Origin: Elusimicrobiota bacterium
GTDB lineage: Bacteria > Elusimicrobiota > Elusimicrobia > UBA1565 > UBA9628
Assembly: GCA_016194705.1 (NCBI GenBank)
Contig: JACQAZ010000018.1
Coordinates: forward strand, 42,146-106,145
Length of the DNA stretch: 64,000 nucleotides
Direction of reading: 5' to 3'
In this document: piece after piece, positions 1 through 8,317 of the stretch
Position numbering within the stretch: position 1 is the first letter of the stretch
Layout: each line of letters starts with the position of its first letter
Program-made: the position numbers and the translations under genes
The notes under the pieces: model-generated
Told to the model about the DNA's origin: nothing
Seen by the model: only the letters and a program-made list of their open reading frames with translations
Databases searched by the model: none

Positions 1-333
1 CGCCAGCATGAGGTCCAGGGCGTCGTCAACGAGACGGGGCACAGCCTCCTGACGACGGTCGTCGCGATGAACGAGGCGTTCTTCCAATCGCTTCCGCGCG
101 CGCACCAGGACGTCGTGGTCGCGGCGGCGGGCGTCATCGCCCGCGGCGAGCGCGAATACTCCATCTCGGAAGGAGAGAAGGCGCGCGCCGCCGCCCTCGC
201 CGCCGGCGTCAAGATCGTCGCTCTGGATCCTCGCGAGCGGCGGCGCGTCGAAGCCGCAGCGCTCGAGGCCTACGAGCGCATCGGCCCGCTTGTCGGCGCC
301 GACCTCATCGATGCCATCCGCGCCGCGGCCTAG
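1..333 (+). CDS. TRAP transporter solute-binding protein, DctP-like (C-terminal part)
   Basis: This is the 3' end of a gene entering from the left edge; the frame is open from base 1 to the TAG at 331-333. The visible 110 residues match the C-terminal third of the two complete DctP-like proteins at 13855-14865 and 27045-28052: an INET-like segment (VNETGH), a hydrophobic strand, then a long basic helix (RGEREYSISEGEKAR) and a terminal helix. DctP proteins are periplasmic and deliver organic acids to TRAP permeases. No DctQ or DctM permease follows; the next gene is a cysteine hydrolase that overlaps it. The ligand-binding Arg region lies outside the window, so the substrate cannot be judged. 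Family assignment rests on similarity to the other two copies. Confidence 0.8.
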   Translation, partial: RQHEVQGVVNETGHSLLTTVVAMNEAFFQSLPRAHQDVVVAAAGVIARGEREYSISEGEKARAAALAAGVKIVALDPRERRRVEAAALEAYERIGPLVGADLIDAIRAAA

Positions 334-913
334 CCGGCGGGCGCAAGCGCTTGTCGTCGTCGACTTTCAGAACGACTTCTGCTCTGCCCGCGGCGAGGGG
401 GCGCACAGGCGCCGCGATCTCTCCCGCCTGAACCGCACGACCGAGAACATCCGGAGGGCGCTGGAGAGCGCCCGCAACGAAGGCATGGAAGTCCTCTTCG
501 TCCAGTTTCTCGGCGATCGCGCGCGCCAGCGCCCCAATATGATCGACCGGGATCGCAAGCAGGCCAAGAGCCCCAAATGCCTTGAAGGCTCGTGGGGCGC
601 CGATTTTTTCCGGATCAGCCCCCGGCCCGGCGAGATGGTCGTCCGGAAGAACGCCTGCTTTGACGCCTTCTTCAATCCCGCGCTGGAGCCGCGACTGCGG
701 CGCAAGGGCGTGCGGAGGCTGATCCTGGCCGGGGTCTACCTGGACATTTGCGTCGACGCCACGGCTCGGACCGCTTTCCAAAAGGGTTTTTATCTGTCGA
801 TCCTGAAGGATTGCACCGAGAGCCTGCACTATCCGAAGACCGCGGTCCTGCGATACATGGCGAAGTATTACGGGGCCGACATCGTGACCTCCCGCGATTT
901 TCTCCGACCGTGA
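311..913 (+). CDS. Cysteine hydrolase, isochorismatase family
   Basis: A 200-residue alpha/beta hydrolase of the isochorismatase-like superfamily (nicotinamidase, isochorismatase, ureidoacrylate and other amide hydrolases). The catalytic triad is visible: Asp18 in VVVDFQNDF, Lys113 in VVRKNACFD and Cys147 in LDICVDAT. I chose the ATG at 311 because the fold starts just after it; an in-frame ATG at 290 would add seven residues. Either start overlaps the end of the upstream TRAP gene. The stop codon overlaps the GTG of the asparagine-synthetase-like gene (GTGA), so the two are probably made together. Substrate unknown; a role in breaking an amide, opposite the neighbouring amide ligases, is inference. 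Confidence 0.88.
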   Translation: MPSAPRPSRRAQALVVVDFQNDFCSARGEGAHRRRDLSRLNRTTENIRRALESARNEGMEVLFVQFLGDRARQRPNMIDRDRKQAKSPKCLEGSWGADFFRISPRPGEMVVRKNACFDAFFNPALEPRLRRKGVRRLILAGVYLDICVDATARTAFQKGFYLSILKDCTESLHYPKTAVLRYMAKYYGADIVTSRDFLRP

Positions 914-2727
914 CCCATCTCTGCGGGGCCTGGTCTCTCTCGGGACAATCCGTCCGTCGCCTCATCCCCGAGGCGCGCCGCCGCGCCGCCTTGGCGCGCG
1001 CGTCCGGCGCCGACGAGGTCGTCGCGGGACCGCTCTGGCTGGCGTGCGCCCCCGGCAGCCGCGCCGATACGGAGGCCGGGATCCTCGCGTGGGACGGGTT
1101 CGTGTCGTTCGGTCCCGGGGGGCCGCCGGAGCTTGAGGCTTGGCTGCATGGGAGCGCGGGGGAGCGGTCTGCAGGCCCGCCCGGGCACTACGTGGCGGCC
1201 TACGCGGAACCCTCCCGCGGCGCGCTGAGTCTTCTGCGCGACCCCACGGGGGGCGAACGCCTCTATTTCAGCGTCGTAGGCGGCCTGCTGCTCTTCGCGG
1301 CCTCGCTCAAGACCCTCTTGGCCCTGCGCGGTCCAAGGGAAGGGACTCTCGACGCCGAGACCTCATTCGAACGCGGCATCAGCGAGCTGATCCATTTCGG
1401 GGACCGGACTTTGGTCGAGGGCGTGCGAGAGGTTCTGCCGGGGCATCGCCTGAGCGTCGAGCGCGGCCGCGTCGGGCAAGCGTGGGCTTCTGGGGGCCTA
1501 CTGCAGCCGCTCGAAGGAGATGTCCCGACTCTGGCGCGTTCGCTCCGTCGCAATCTGAAGGCCGCCGTGGAAGGCTGCATCGGCCGCGAAGACCGCGCCG
1601 CCGTCGCGCTCTCCGGGGGAGTCGATTCGGTGAGCGTCGCCGCCCTGGCCGCGGAAGCCGTCGGGCCCGAGAGGGTGCACGCCTTTACCTTCGAATACGA
1701 AGATCCGGAGCATCCCTCCGAGGTGGCCGCCGCCGCGCGAGCCTGCCGCCGCTTGGGCATCCGGGACCACCGCGTCGTTCGAATATCGTTCGATGAGTTC
1801 TCGGGGATCGTGCCGGAAGCGGTCTGGTCCGCCGAGGATCCCGCGTATTGGAAACGCTCTTATCCTATGATCCTCGCGAAGGCCGCGCGCGCGGCGGGCT
1901 TCGACCGGTTCTTGACGGGTTTCGGGATCGGCAGCCACATGGGCTACCTTGAGGACTGTTCCCGAGCCATGACGAGCCGGCCGTTGCCGCAGGGGACGCT
2001 GCGCCACTGGCGCGATGCCCGCGTCGGTACCGCCATGGCTGCGCCTGTTCTTGACCGCAGCCGCCCCGGGCTCGAGCCGCCGATCTTCCGGCTGTACTAC
2101 CCGCTGCTTTGCCTGCTGCGAGTCAGGGGATTTCTCAAGGATCTCGCTCCGTTCTTTCCCCCCGGGATCGGTTCGCTCGTGGAAAGGACGGTGCGTTCGC
2201 CGCGGGTCGTCGAGGCGGTGGCCGGTACGAAGACGTGGCCCTTATCCAGGCTGCTTAGGTTTCAGGCGTTCATCCACATGAACTCCTGCGCGGATGTCGC
2301 CCGCTGCGAGCGGCTCGCCCGCGAGACGGGCGCCGCCTGGCTTGGTCCCGCCCATTTTCCGTCCTGCCTGCCTCTCTGCTACCTTCCCGTGCCGACCCTC
2401 CGCGGTCCGCGAGCTCGCCTGAGGCCGGGGAAGCTTCTGCTCCACGAGGCCATGCGCGACGTCCTGCCGGAGGCGACGAGGCTGCGCAAGAAGAACTGGG
2501 CGCAGACGATCGGTTCGAGGAATTGGAGAAACCGGGTCCTCGCGCGCATGGACGCCGCCGCCGGCCCTTCGTGGGATGCCGTGCGTCCGCTGTTCGGGAA
2601 GGCGTTCGAGGCCGCCAAGCTCTTCGCGCCCGAGGGAATGATCCCGCTGGCCTTTTGGCACCGAGTTTTCTTGACGGACCGGAGGGCTGCGCCCCCGTCT
2701 TGGCGGGAGCTTGAGCACGACGGCTGA
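910..2727 (+). CDS. Asparagine-synthetase-like amide ligase, copy 1
   Basis: A 605-residue protein with an N-terminal Ntn-hydrolase-like domain (about 1-200) and a C-terminal ATP-pyrophosphatase domain with the PP-loop SGGVDS at residues 235-240. The family adenylates a carboxylate and forms an amide. The GTG at 910 is chosen because it overlaps the upstream stop as GTGA and because the product then aligns with the paralogue at 5317-7134 from its first residues (VTHLCGAW versus MTALCGAW). The first Cys is at position 5, not 2, so the usual N-terminal glutaminase nucleophile appears absent; this resembles lasso cyclases and beta-lactam synthetase, which do not use glutamine. The Wzm/Wzt context points to an amide on an exported compound. 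True asparagine synthesis is less likely. Confidence 0.82.
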   Translation: MTHLCGAWSLSGQSVRRLIPEARRRAALARASGADEVVAGPLWLACAPGSRADTEAGILAWDGFVSFGPGGPPELEAWLHGSAGERSAGPPGHYVAAYAEPSRGALSLLRDPTGGERLYFSVVGGLLLFAASLKTLLALRGPREGTLDAETSFERGISELIHFGDRTLVEGVREVLPGHRLSVERGRVGQAWASGGLLQPLEGDVPTLARSLRRNLKAAVEGCIGREDRAAVALSGGVDSVSVAALAAEAVGPERVHAFTFEYEDPEHPSEVAAAARACRRLGIRDHRVVRISFDEFSGIVPEAVWSAEDPAYWKRSYPMILAKAARAAGFDRFLTGFGIGSHMGYLEDCSRAMTSRPLPQGTLRHWRDARVGTAMAAPVLDRSRPGLEPPIFRLYYPLLCLLRVRGFLKDLAPFFPPGIGSLVERTVRSPRVVEAVAGTKTWPLSRLLRFQAFIHMNSCADVARCERLARETGAAWLGPAHFPSCLPLCYLPVPTLRGPRARLRPGKLLLHEAMRDVLPEATRLRKKNWAQTIGSRNWRNRVLARMDAAAGPSWDAVRPLFGKAFEAAKLFAPEGMIPLAFWHRVFLTDRRAAPPSWRELEHDG

Positions 2728-2739
2728 TTATCATAGAAT
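2711..2739 (+). promoter_or_regulatory. Candidate sigma-70 promoter upstream of the IMDH-like gene
   Basis: TTGAGC at 2711-2716 and TAGAAT at 2734-2739 are separated by 17 bases. The -10 box has five of six consensus bases and the -35 box four of six. The predicted start site is near 2746, only about five bases before the ATG at 2751, so the transcript would be almost leaderless. The -35 lies inside the end of the upstream gene. Confidence 0.45.
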
Positions 2740-2750
2740 CTGATTCCAAC

Positions 2751-3836
2751 ATGGACGATGAACGGCCCGCGTTGACCGTGGGTCTTGCCGTCGGTGAGGG
2801 CACGGGCCCCGAACTCTCCGAAGTCTTCAAAACGACCCTGAGCCGGCTAGCGGACGCGCACGGCGTCGCCTTGGAGATGCGCGTCTCGCCGCGGCGGTAC
2901 AGGACTTACGCTTCCGTCGGCTTCAACGCCGTCTCCGCCGAGGACGCAGCGCGCGCCGCGGAAGACGACGCGAAGGCCTATGAGGCTTTCCTGCTTGAGC
3001 TGGCGGGCGACGGCTGCGGAGCGGTTTTTCGCACGGCGTTCAACGCCCAGTCGATCTACCTGGTGCGCGAGCGGCTCGAGGGCGTCAAGCTCGAGGCGCT
3101 GCCATTCGCCGAGGGAGAATTGTTCCTGGTCCGGGACGAAGCTCAGGGATTCTACGGCGGCGTCAACAATCCGGCCGGGCCCTCGCCCGATCTCATCGCC
3201 AGAACGTGCGAGTTCCGCAGGGAGACGACCGAACGCGTCATCGATTTCGCGATCCAGGCCGCCGGGGAGCATTGGGGCGGAGTCGATCGGATCGAGCGCA
3301 TCGTGATGGCGTACAAGTTCCACCTGCTCGACAATCGCTTCGCCCGCTGGGTCGCGGAGCACGCTCGGGCCAGGAAGCTCAGGATCGAGCTCTTCCAGCC
3401 CGATACGATGAATCGCGGGCTTCTGCGCGGTGAATTCGAGGGCAACGTCCTGATCGTCGGCGCCAACGAGTGGTTCGACATCATGCATGCCGACCTGCTT
3501 GCCAGGCACGGCGGATTTGACCAGGAGGAACGCTTCACCCGCAACGTCTATCTCGCTGCGCGCCTGCGCGGGTTGTCGGAATATCAGACCGTCCACGGCT
3601 CCGCCGACGACATCGCGGGCCGCGGCAGCGTCAATCCTTTGGCGACGATGCGGGCGGCCGCCGCCATGCTGGAGCGCCACGCGGGCAGGGCCGGAGTCGC
3701 GGCGCGCATGGAGGCCGCCATCGACGCGGTGAAAGCCTCCGGCCGGGAGACGCCCGGTCGCGGAGGAGCTCTGGCGACGTCGTCCGTCGCGCGCCGCGTG
3801 ATGGACGGTTACAGCGCCCTGTGCGCGGCGCGATGA
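2751..3836 (+). CDS. Isocitrate/isopropylmalate dehydrogenase family protein
   Basis: A 361-residue protein of the beta-decarboxylating dehydrogenase superfamily (LeuB, Icd, tartrate dehydrogenase). Visible marks: an N-terminal GEGTGPEL strand-loop, which corresponds to GDGIGPEL; a central segment with NEWFDIMHADL in the position of the metal-binding Asp region; and a C-terminal HGSADDIAGRGSVNP, which matches the HGSAPDIAGKGIANP cofactor motif. The conserved Asp pair is partly changed, so substrate and even activity are open. The gene sits alone after a 23-base gap and ends by ATGA overlap with the ABC permease. It is probably a biosynthetic enzyme of this locus that oxidises a 2-hydroxy acid, rather than a housekeeping LeuB, since no other leu genes are present. 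Confidence 0.82.
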   Translation: MDDERPALTVGLAVGEGTGPELSEVFKTTLSRLADAHGVALEMRVSPRRYRTYASVGFNAVSAEDAARAAEDDAKAYEAFLLELAGDGCGAVFRTAFNAQSIYLVRERLEGVKLEALPFAEGELFLVRDEAQGFYGGVNNPAGPSPDLIARTCEFRRETTERVIDFAIQAAGEHWGGVDRIERIVMAYKFHLLDNRFARWVAEHARARKLRIELFQPDTMNRGLLRGEFEGNVLIVGANEWFDIMHADLLARHGGFDQEERFTRNVYLAARLRGLSEYQTVHGSADDIAGRGSVNPLATMRAAAAMLERHAGRAGVAARMEAAIDAVKASGRETPGRGGALATSSVARRVMDGYSALCAAR

Positions 3837-4582
3837 TCGACCTCGACCTCCTCAGGGTCCTGACCCAAAAGGACCTTCGGGTCAGATACCGGAGCGCTCT
3901 CTTGGGCTACCTCTGGGCGGCGGCCTCTCCGCTGATCTTCGCGGCGATCTATTTCGTCGCCTTCCGGACGCTGGGGGTGCGTCGCCCGGCGGCCGGTTGG
4001 GGGGGATTCCTTCTGGGGGTTGCGGTTTGGCAGTGGACGGCCGGCGCTTACGCTTCCTCGGTCACGCTCTACGCGCGCAATTCGACGTTGCTCCGGCGCA
4101 TTGCGCCGCGCTGGACGAACCATGTGACGGCCTGCGTCCTCTGCGAGGCGGCCCCCGTCGCGGCCGTGCTCCCGCTGGGCGTCGCGATCGCCGTCGCCCA
4201 AGGGTCGACGCCGAGTTTTCTGGCGCCGGCGGCCATTTTGTTTCTGGCGGCGGCCCAGACGGCGGCGCTCACGGGCTGGGCCAGCGCGGCCGCGGCGGTC
4301 AGCGTGGTCGTCCGCGACCTCGAGCGGCTGACCGGGCCCCTGACGACGGCGCTTTTCTTCCTGACGCCGGTGGCCTTTGATCGCGCGATATTCCCGGCGG
4401 CGGCCCAGGCCTGGCTCGCGTTCAATCCCGCCTTCGTTTTCGTGGAGGCCTGGCGCGCGGCCCTTGCCGGGACGCTGGACATGCCTTTGACAGTTGCGGC
4501 GGCGCTGCACGCGGCGTTCGGGATCGCTTTGACGGCCGCGGTCGAACGGCTGTGCGCGCCGCGTCTGGCCGAATACGCATGA
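3833..4582 (+). CDS. Wzm-like ABC-2 permease, copy 1
   Basis: A 249-residue membrane protein with about six hydrophobic segments. The N-terminal amphipathic stretch (LTQKDLRVRYR...LLGYLWA) is typical of ABC-2 exporters for O-antigen, teichoic acid or capsule. The start at 3833 overlaps the previous stop (ATGA); an in-frame ATG at 3821 is the alternative. It ends by ATGA overlap with its ATPase. Together they should export a lipid-linked glycan or related conjugate from the cytoplasmic face. The flanking asparagine-synthetase-like genes suggest that the exported molecule is amidated, but this is inference. A second, diverged copy of the pair lies at 39668-41226. Confidence 0.87.
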   Translation: MIDLDLLRVLTQKDLRVRYRSALLGYLWAAASPLIFAAIYFVAFRTLGVRRPAAGWGGFLLGVAVWQWTAGAYASSVTLYARNSTLLRRIAPRWTNHVTACVLCEAAPVAAVLPLGVAIAVAQGSTPSFLAPAAILFLAAAQTAALTGWASAAAAVSVVVRDLERLTGPLTTALFFLTPVAFDRAIFPAAAQAWLAFNPAFVFVEAWRAALAGTLDMPLTVAAALHAAFGIALTAAVERLCAPRLAEYA

Positions 4583-5325
4583 GCGCGGAGTTCGTCGCGC
4601 GGCTCGAGGGCGTGTGGATGAGCTATCCGCGCTGGTCGAAGACCATGAGCCGCATGAACGGTTTCGTTTCCAGTCCGCGGCGGTGGAGCGAACTGCTCGG
4701 CGACGGGGAGCCGGTCCTTCGCGGGATCGACCTGGAGATCCGGCCGGGGAGCAGCGTGGCGGTGATTGGAGGCAACGCCGCGGGCAAAAGCACCCTGCTG
4801 GCCTTGCTGGGCGGCGTCCTGCGTCCCCGGGCCGGACGCGTGGAGATCCTGGGCCGGGTGTGTCCTCTCTTGGATGTTCAGGCCGGCTTTCGCCGCGAGC
4901 TGACGGGCCGCGAGAACGCGGTCCTTCTCGGCGCGCTGTTGGGCGCCAAGAGCGCCCACATCAGCGCGCGTATCGACGAGGTCCAACGGAACTGCGGGCT
5001 GGGCTCCGCCTTCGACGCCCCCGTGCAGACCTATTCCTCGGGCATGCCGGCGCGGCTGAGCTTGGCGGTGGCAGCACTCCTGGAGCCCGACCTGCTTCTT
5101 GTCGACGAGCACATCGCCTCGGCGGACGCGCGCTTCCGCGCCGTGCACCGGGAGTTCCTGCCCGCGCAGCGCCGGCGTGGAGCGGCGCTGGTCATCGCCA
5201 CGCAGTCGCTCGAGGTCGCCGCCGAGCTTTGCGAGGAGGCGGTCTGGTTGGAGGAGGGGGTCGTCAAGTCCAGCGGTCCCATCGGCGCTGTCGTGGAGCG
5301 GTATCGCCGCTCCTATTCAGCCTAG
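4579..5325 (+). CDS. Wzt-like ABC ATPase, copy 1
   Basis: A 248-residue ATP-binding subunit paired with the Wzm-like permease. Walker A is GGNAAGKST, the signature is YSSGMPARL as in Wzt/TagH ATPases, and Walker B is LLLVDEHIA. The long N-terminal loop with MSRMNGF before the core is usual in this subfamily. The protein stops soon after the ATPase fold, so it lacks the C-terminal carbohydrate-binding domain of many Wzt proteins. An oddity is the switch position, which reads VIATQSLE with Gln where His is expected; copy 2 has the normal SHGMD. This may slow hydrolysis. The stop overlaps, tail to tail by nine bases, the end of the second asparagine-synthetase-like gene. Confidence 0.87.
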   Translation: MSAEFVARLEGVWMSYPRWSKTMSRMNGFVSSPRRWSELLGDGEPVLRGIDLEIRPGSSVAVIGGNAAGKSTLLALLGGVLRPRAGRVEILGRVCPLLDVQAGFRRELTGRENAVLLGALLGAKSAHISARIDEVQRNCGLGSAFDAPVQTYSSGMPARLSLAVAALLEPDLLLVDEHIASADARFRAVHREFLPAQRRRGAALVIATQSLEVAAELCEEAVWLEEGVVKSSGPIGAVVERYRRSYSA

Positions 5326-7134
5326 GAGCCGTTCGAGCCCGAGGGATTCCAAAGTCGGGGGCTCCGTCGGGACGCGACCCGAATCGAAGATGCGCAGCCA
5401 GAGTCCCAGCAAAGCGAGTTCTCGGGGGAATCGGCGCAGCATGTCCTGGCGCGCCCGGGGTTCGGGGATGAGTCGCTCCGCCGTCTCGGGAGCCAGCGGT
5501 TGTAACGACGCCGCGATCTTCCTCGCCCACTGTGACGAGATGATGGCCTGATTTACGATTTTGGGGCGGTTCAGCACCTCTCCCGGCACGTCCTCGCGGA
5601 CAGCGGCGCGTTCCAGCTCCCGCCCGGTCAGCGGCCCGGCGGCCTCTGGGATGGGAGCATCCCTTAGGAAGAAGGCCGGGCAGACCGGGAAAGCTCCCAT
5701 CTCCCGGAAGGCGATCTGCTTGCTGCGAAACAGGCGATGAAGGGTATAGGAGTTGTGGTGATGGTGCCGGAACTGCTCCATCAACGGCCGCTGCCGCCGC
5801 TCGACGACCGCCTCCCGGACACGAGAAGATCCCGCCGCGTTCCGAACGACCTCCTGCAAGTCCGCGGGATAGAAGGGGGCCAAATCCTGGATGAGTTCGT
5901 TGTGCTTGAGCACGCAGAGCAACATGTGGTAGGAATGGGGAGCAGGCGGCTCGAGGCCGGGATGGAGCAGTCGCGCCAAACGGCGCAGAGGCCAGCCGTA
6001 AAAGCGCCGGGCTTTCCAATATCTCAGCGTTTTCTGGGGGCATGGGATCCAGGACAGAGCGGGAGCCAAGGCGTCAATGAGTCCGGGACGCATGGGAATT
6101 CCGAGCGCTATTTCCAACCCATCGCCGGTCAATATTCGCTCGAAGCCTCCATCCTTGAGCGCGCGCGACATGCCGACCCAGGCGCCGGTAGCCAAGCGCG
6201 GGGCTTCCAATCTCCAGAAGAGTTCGGGCAGCGCTTCGACGTAACGCCGGTAGTCGATCCTGACGATATGCTGGCGTATGCCGAGGCGCCGGCAGACCAG
6301 GGCCGCGTAGGGGGTCTCGCAAGGATGGGAGGGATCGTCGAACTCGTAGGTAAAGGCCTCCACATTGCCTGCGCCCAAAACCTCGACGGCCAGCGCTGCG
6401 ACGCTGGAGGAGTCCATCCCGCCCGATAACGCCACCGCGATCCGCCTCTGCGGTCCCACGGCGCGCAGCGTCGCGTCGAGTAGATCGGCCCTCAATCGTC
6501 TCGGAGAGCGCGGCTCTCCCTGCTCGCGCGGCGAGACGAACGGGTTGGGCCGTTGATCGAGCGAAAGGTGGCCCTGGGATACGCGCATCACTTGACCGGG
6601 CGGCAGTTCGTTTATGCCTGAAATTAGGGAACGCGAGCCGAAAATGACGCCCAGGTCGGAGCCTAATACCGATTCGACCGCCGTTTCCTTGTCCACTCCT
6701 CCTGCGATCATGCCGCTCTTCAAGAGCGCCTTCGCGTGAGTGGAGAACAGCAGCAATTCCCCGAGCGCGGCGTAATAGAGAGGAGCTCCTCCAAAAAGAT
6801 CCCGGTACAGCGTCAGGCGCCCGAGGCCCGCATCCGCCCGGATCAGAGCGTAGTGTCCCTGCGGGGGCGCTGCAAGGAATTCCGGTTCAGGCAGGGCGAC
6901 AAGGCGCTCGAGCCGGCCCGTCGTCTCCCCGTCGGTCAGGAAGCCGGTGAAGGCCAGATAGAGGCGCTCTCGACTCGCCAGATTCTCCTGCGCTGCGGCC
7001 AGCCAGAGGGGACCGTCGAGGATTTCCCGCAGGCCCGTCCCGCAGGCGCCGAGAACGGCCCGGCGCGACGCGGGATCCAGCGCCGCTTCCGCCCGCGCGC
7101 CGGAGAGGACCCAGGCGCCGCAGAGAGCCGTCAT
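5317..7134 (-). CDS. Asparagine-synthetase-like amide ligase, copy 2
   Basis: A 605-residue paralogue of the enzyme at 910-2727, with exactly the same length and the same domain order: a degenerate Ntn-like N-terminal domain beginning MTALCGAW and a PP-loop SGGMDSS near residue 240. I chose the ATG at 7134 over one ten codons upstream because it aligns with copy 1. Cys is at position 5, so glutamine hydrolysis by an N-terminal Cys is doubtful here too. The gene points toward copy 1 and encloses the dehydrogenase and exporter genes. Two such ligases suggest two amide bonds, or two related acceptors, in one product. A TATAGT-like box lies a few bases upstream on the minus strand (7141-7146). 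Confidence 0.82.
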   Translation of the reverse strand: MTALCGAWVLSGARAEAALDPASRRAVLGACGTGLREILDGPLWLAAAQENLASRERLYLAFTGFLTDGETTGRLERLVALPEPEFLAAPPQGHYALIRADAGLGRLTLYRDLFGGAPLYYAALGELLLFSTHAKALLKSGMIAGGVDKETAVESVLGSDLGVIFGSRSLISGINELPPGQVMRVSQGHLSLDQRPNPFVSPREQGEPRSPRRLRADLLDATLRAVGPQRRIAVALSGGMDSSSVAALAVEVLGAGNVEAFTYEFDDPSHPCETPYAALVCRRLGIRQHIVRIDYRRYVEALPELFWRLEAPRLATGAWVGMSRALKDGGFERILTGDGLEIALGIPMRPGLIDALAPALSWIPCPQKTLRYWKARRFYGWPLRRLARLLHPGLEPPAPHSYHMLLCVLKHNELIQDLAPFYPADLQEVVRNAAGSSRVREAVVERRQRPLMEQFRHHHHNSYTLHRLFRSKQIAFREMGAFPVCPAFFLRDAPIPEAAGPLTGRELERAAVREDVPGEVLNRPKIVNQAIISSQWARKIAASLQPLAPETAERLIPEPRARQDMLRRFPRELALLGLWLRIFDSGRVPTEPPTLESLGLERLLG

Positions 7135-7190
7135 AGAGCGACTATAGATTTTTTTGAGGCGCATTGCGCGAATCCGCGGATCGCCGCCGC

Positions 7191-7219
7191 TGGACAGGCC
7201 TGAGCCAAGGGACTATAAT
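7191..7219 (+). promoter_or_regulatory. Strong sigma-70-like promoter for the amidohydrolase gene
   Basis: TGGACA at 7191-7196 (five of six) and a perfect TATAAT at 7214-7219 are separated by 17 bases. The expected start site is about 7226, 15 bases before the ATG at 7241. This is one of the clearest promoters in the window. It lies in the 106-base divergent gap between the second asparagine-synthetase-like gene and the amidohydrolase. Confidence 0.6.
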
Positions 7220-7240
7220 GGCCATGAAGGCGGCATCGCG

Positions 7241-8317
7241 ATGGAATCCAAAGTCATCGACGCGGACGGGCACGTGTACGAGGACGCCTCGGTGGCCGAT
7301 TTCGTCGAGGAGCCTTTCCGGAGCCGCTCCGGCCTCCTCAATTTCGGCGTGACCGGAACGCACCGCCTCTGGCCCACCCCCGACGCGCACCATTTCGGCA
7401 TCGGCTACCGCAGCCCGAAAGCCTTCGGCGGGGGGGGCAAGGTGGGGCCCGCGGAGTGGCTCGCCTTCCTCGAGGCGTCGGGAGTCGAATGCAGCGTCCT
7501 CTATCCGACGGCCGGCCTGTCGATGGGCCTGATCTCATCGCCGGATTGGGCGATCGCGATCTCGCGCGCCTACAACAACTGGCTGCGCGAGCGCTATCTC
7601 GCCGCGAGCCCCCGCCTCAAGGGCATGGCCATGCTCCCTCTGCAGGACGTCTCCGCGGCGGTCGAGGAGCTGCGCCGGGCGGTCAAGGAATTGGGCATGG
7701 TCGGAGGCCTCCTGCCGTCCCGCGGACTGCCGAAAAACCTGGGCGCCGAGGAGTATTGGCCCGTCTACAAGGAAGCCGAGAGGCTCGGCTGCGCTTTGGC
7801 GGTGCACGGCGGCAGTCACGCCGGCATGGGTCTCGACGGATTTACGGTCTATCCGCCGATCGGCGGGCTGGGCCATCCCTTCTCTCTGATGATCGCCCTA
7901 TCCGGATTTCTTTTTCACGGCGCGCTCGACCGCTTCCCTCGGCTGAGGCTGGGCTTCCTGGAGGGCGGAGCGGGTTGGACCTCGTTCTGGATGGACCGCA
8001 TGGATCGCAGCGTGAAGTACCACTTCGTCATCGATCCGCGCCGGCGCTACCGCGGTCCGACGCTCGAAGATCCTCCGAGCTCCTGCCTCGCGAGCGGACG
8101 CATCTTCATCGGCTGCGAGGGCAATGAGCAAAGCCTGGCTTATCAGGTCGGCCGGGTCGGGGACCAGCCCTTTCTGTTCGCCTCGGATTTCCCGCATGAG
8201 ATCGGACCGGAGGACTGCCGCCGCGAGGCGCGAGGGATCGCGGACTCAAAAACGCTGAGCTCCAAGGCCAAGCGCGCCATCCTTCAGGGGAACGCGAGGC
8301 GCTTCTACGGCCTGTAA
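7241..8317 (+). CDS. Amidohydrolase family 2 metalloenzyme
   Basis: A 358-residue TIM-barrel protein of the amidohydrolase_2 family (relatives: ACMSD, gamma-resorcylate decarboxylase and many hydrolases). Seen in sequence: an N-terminal metal motif VIDADGHVYED, LEGGAGWTSFWMDRMD in the middle, a CEGNEQ segment, and a C-terminal ASDFPHEIG with the metal-binding Asp of the family. The ATG at 7241 puts the first beta strand right at the start and follows a strong promoter. The gene is monocistronic and ends in a short convergent overlap with the GT39-cupin gene. Family members either decarboxylate aromatic acids or hydrolyse C-O/C-N bonds; the substrate cannot be read from sequence. Confidence 0.85.
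   Translation: MESKVIDADGHVYEDASVADFVEEPFRSRSGLLNFGVTGTHRLWPTPDAHHFGIGYRSPKAFGGGGKVGPAEWLAFLEASGVECSVLYPTAGLSMGLISSPDWAIAISRAYNNWLRERYLAASPRLKGMAMLPLQDVSAAVEELRRAVKELGMVGGLLPSRGLPKNLGAEEYWPVYKEAERLGCALAVHGGSHAGMGLDGFTVYPPIGGLGHPFSLMIALSGFLFHGALDRFPRLRLGFLEGGAGWTSFWMDRMDRSVKYHFVIDPRRRYRGPTLEDPPSSCLASGRIFIGCEGNEQSLAYQVGRVGDQPFLFASDFPHEIGPEDCRREARGIADSKTLSSKAKRAILQGNARRFYGL

Noticed and set aside
910..7134. Reading the two asparagine-synthetase-like genes as a complete lasso-peptide cluster
   Set aside because: No RRE/B1, no transglutaminase-like B2 protease and no precursor ORF could be found beside them; the only leader-like peptide is about 34 kb away.
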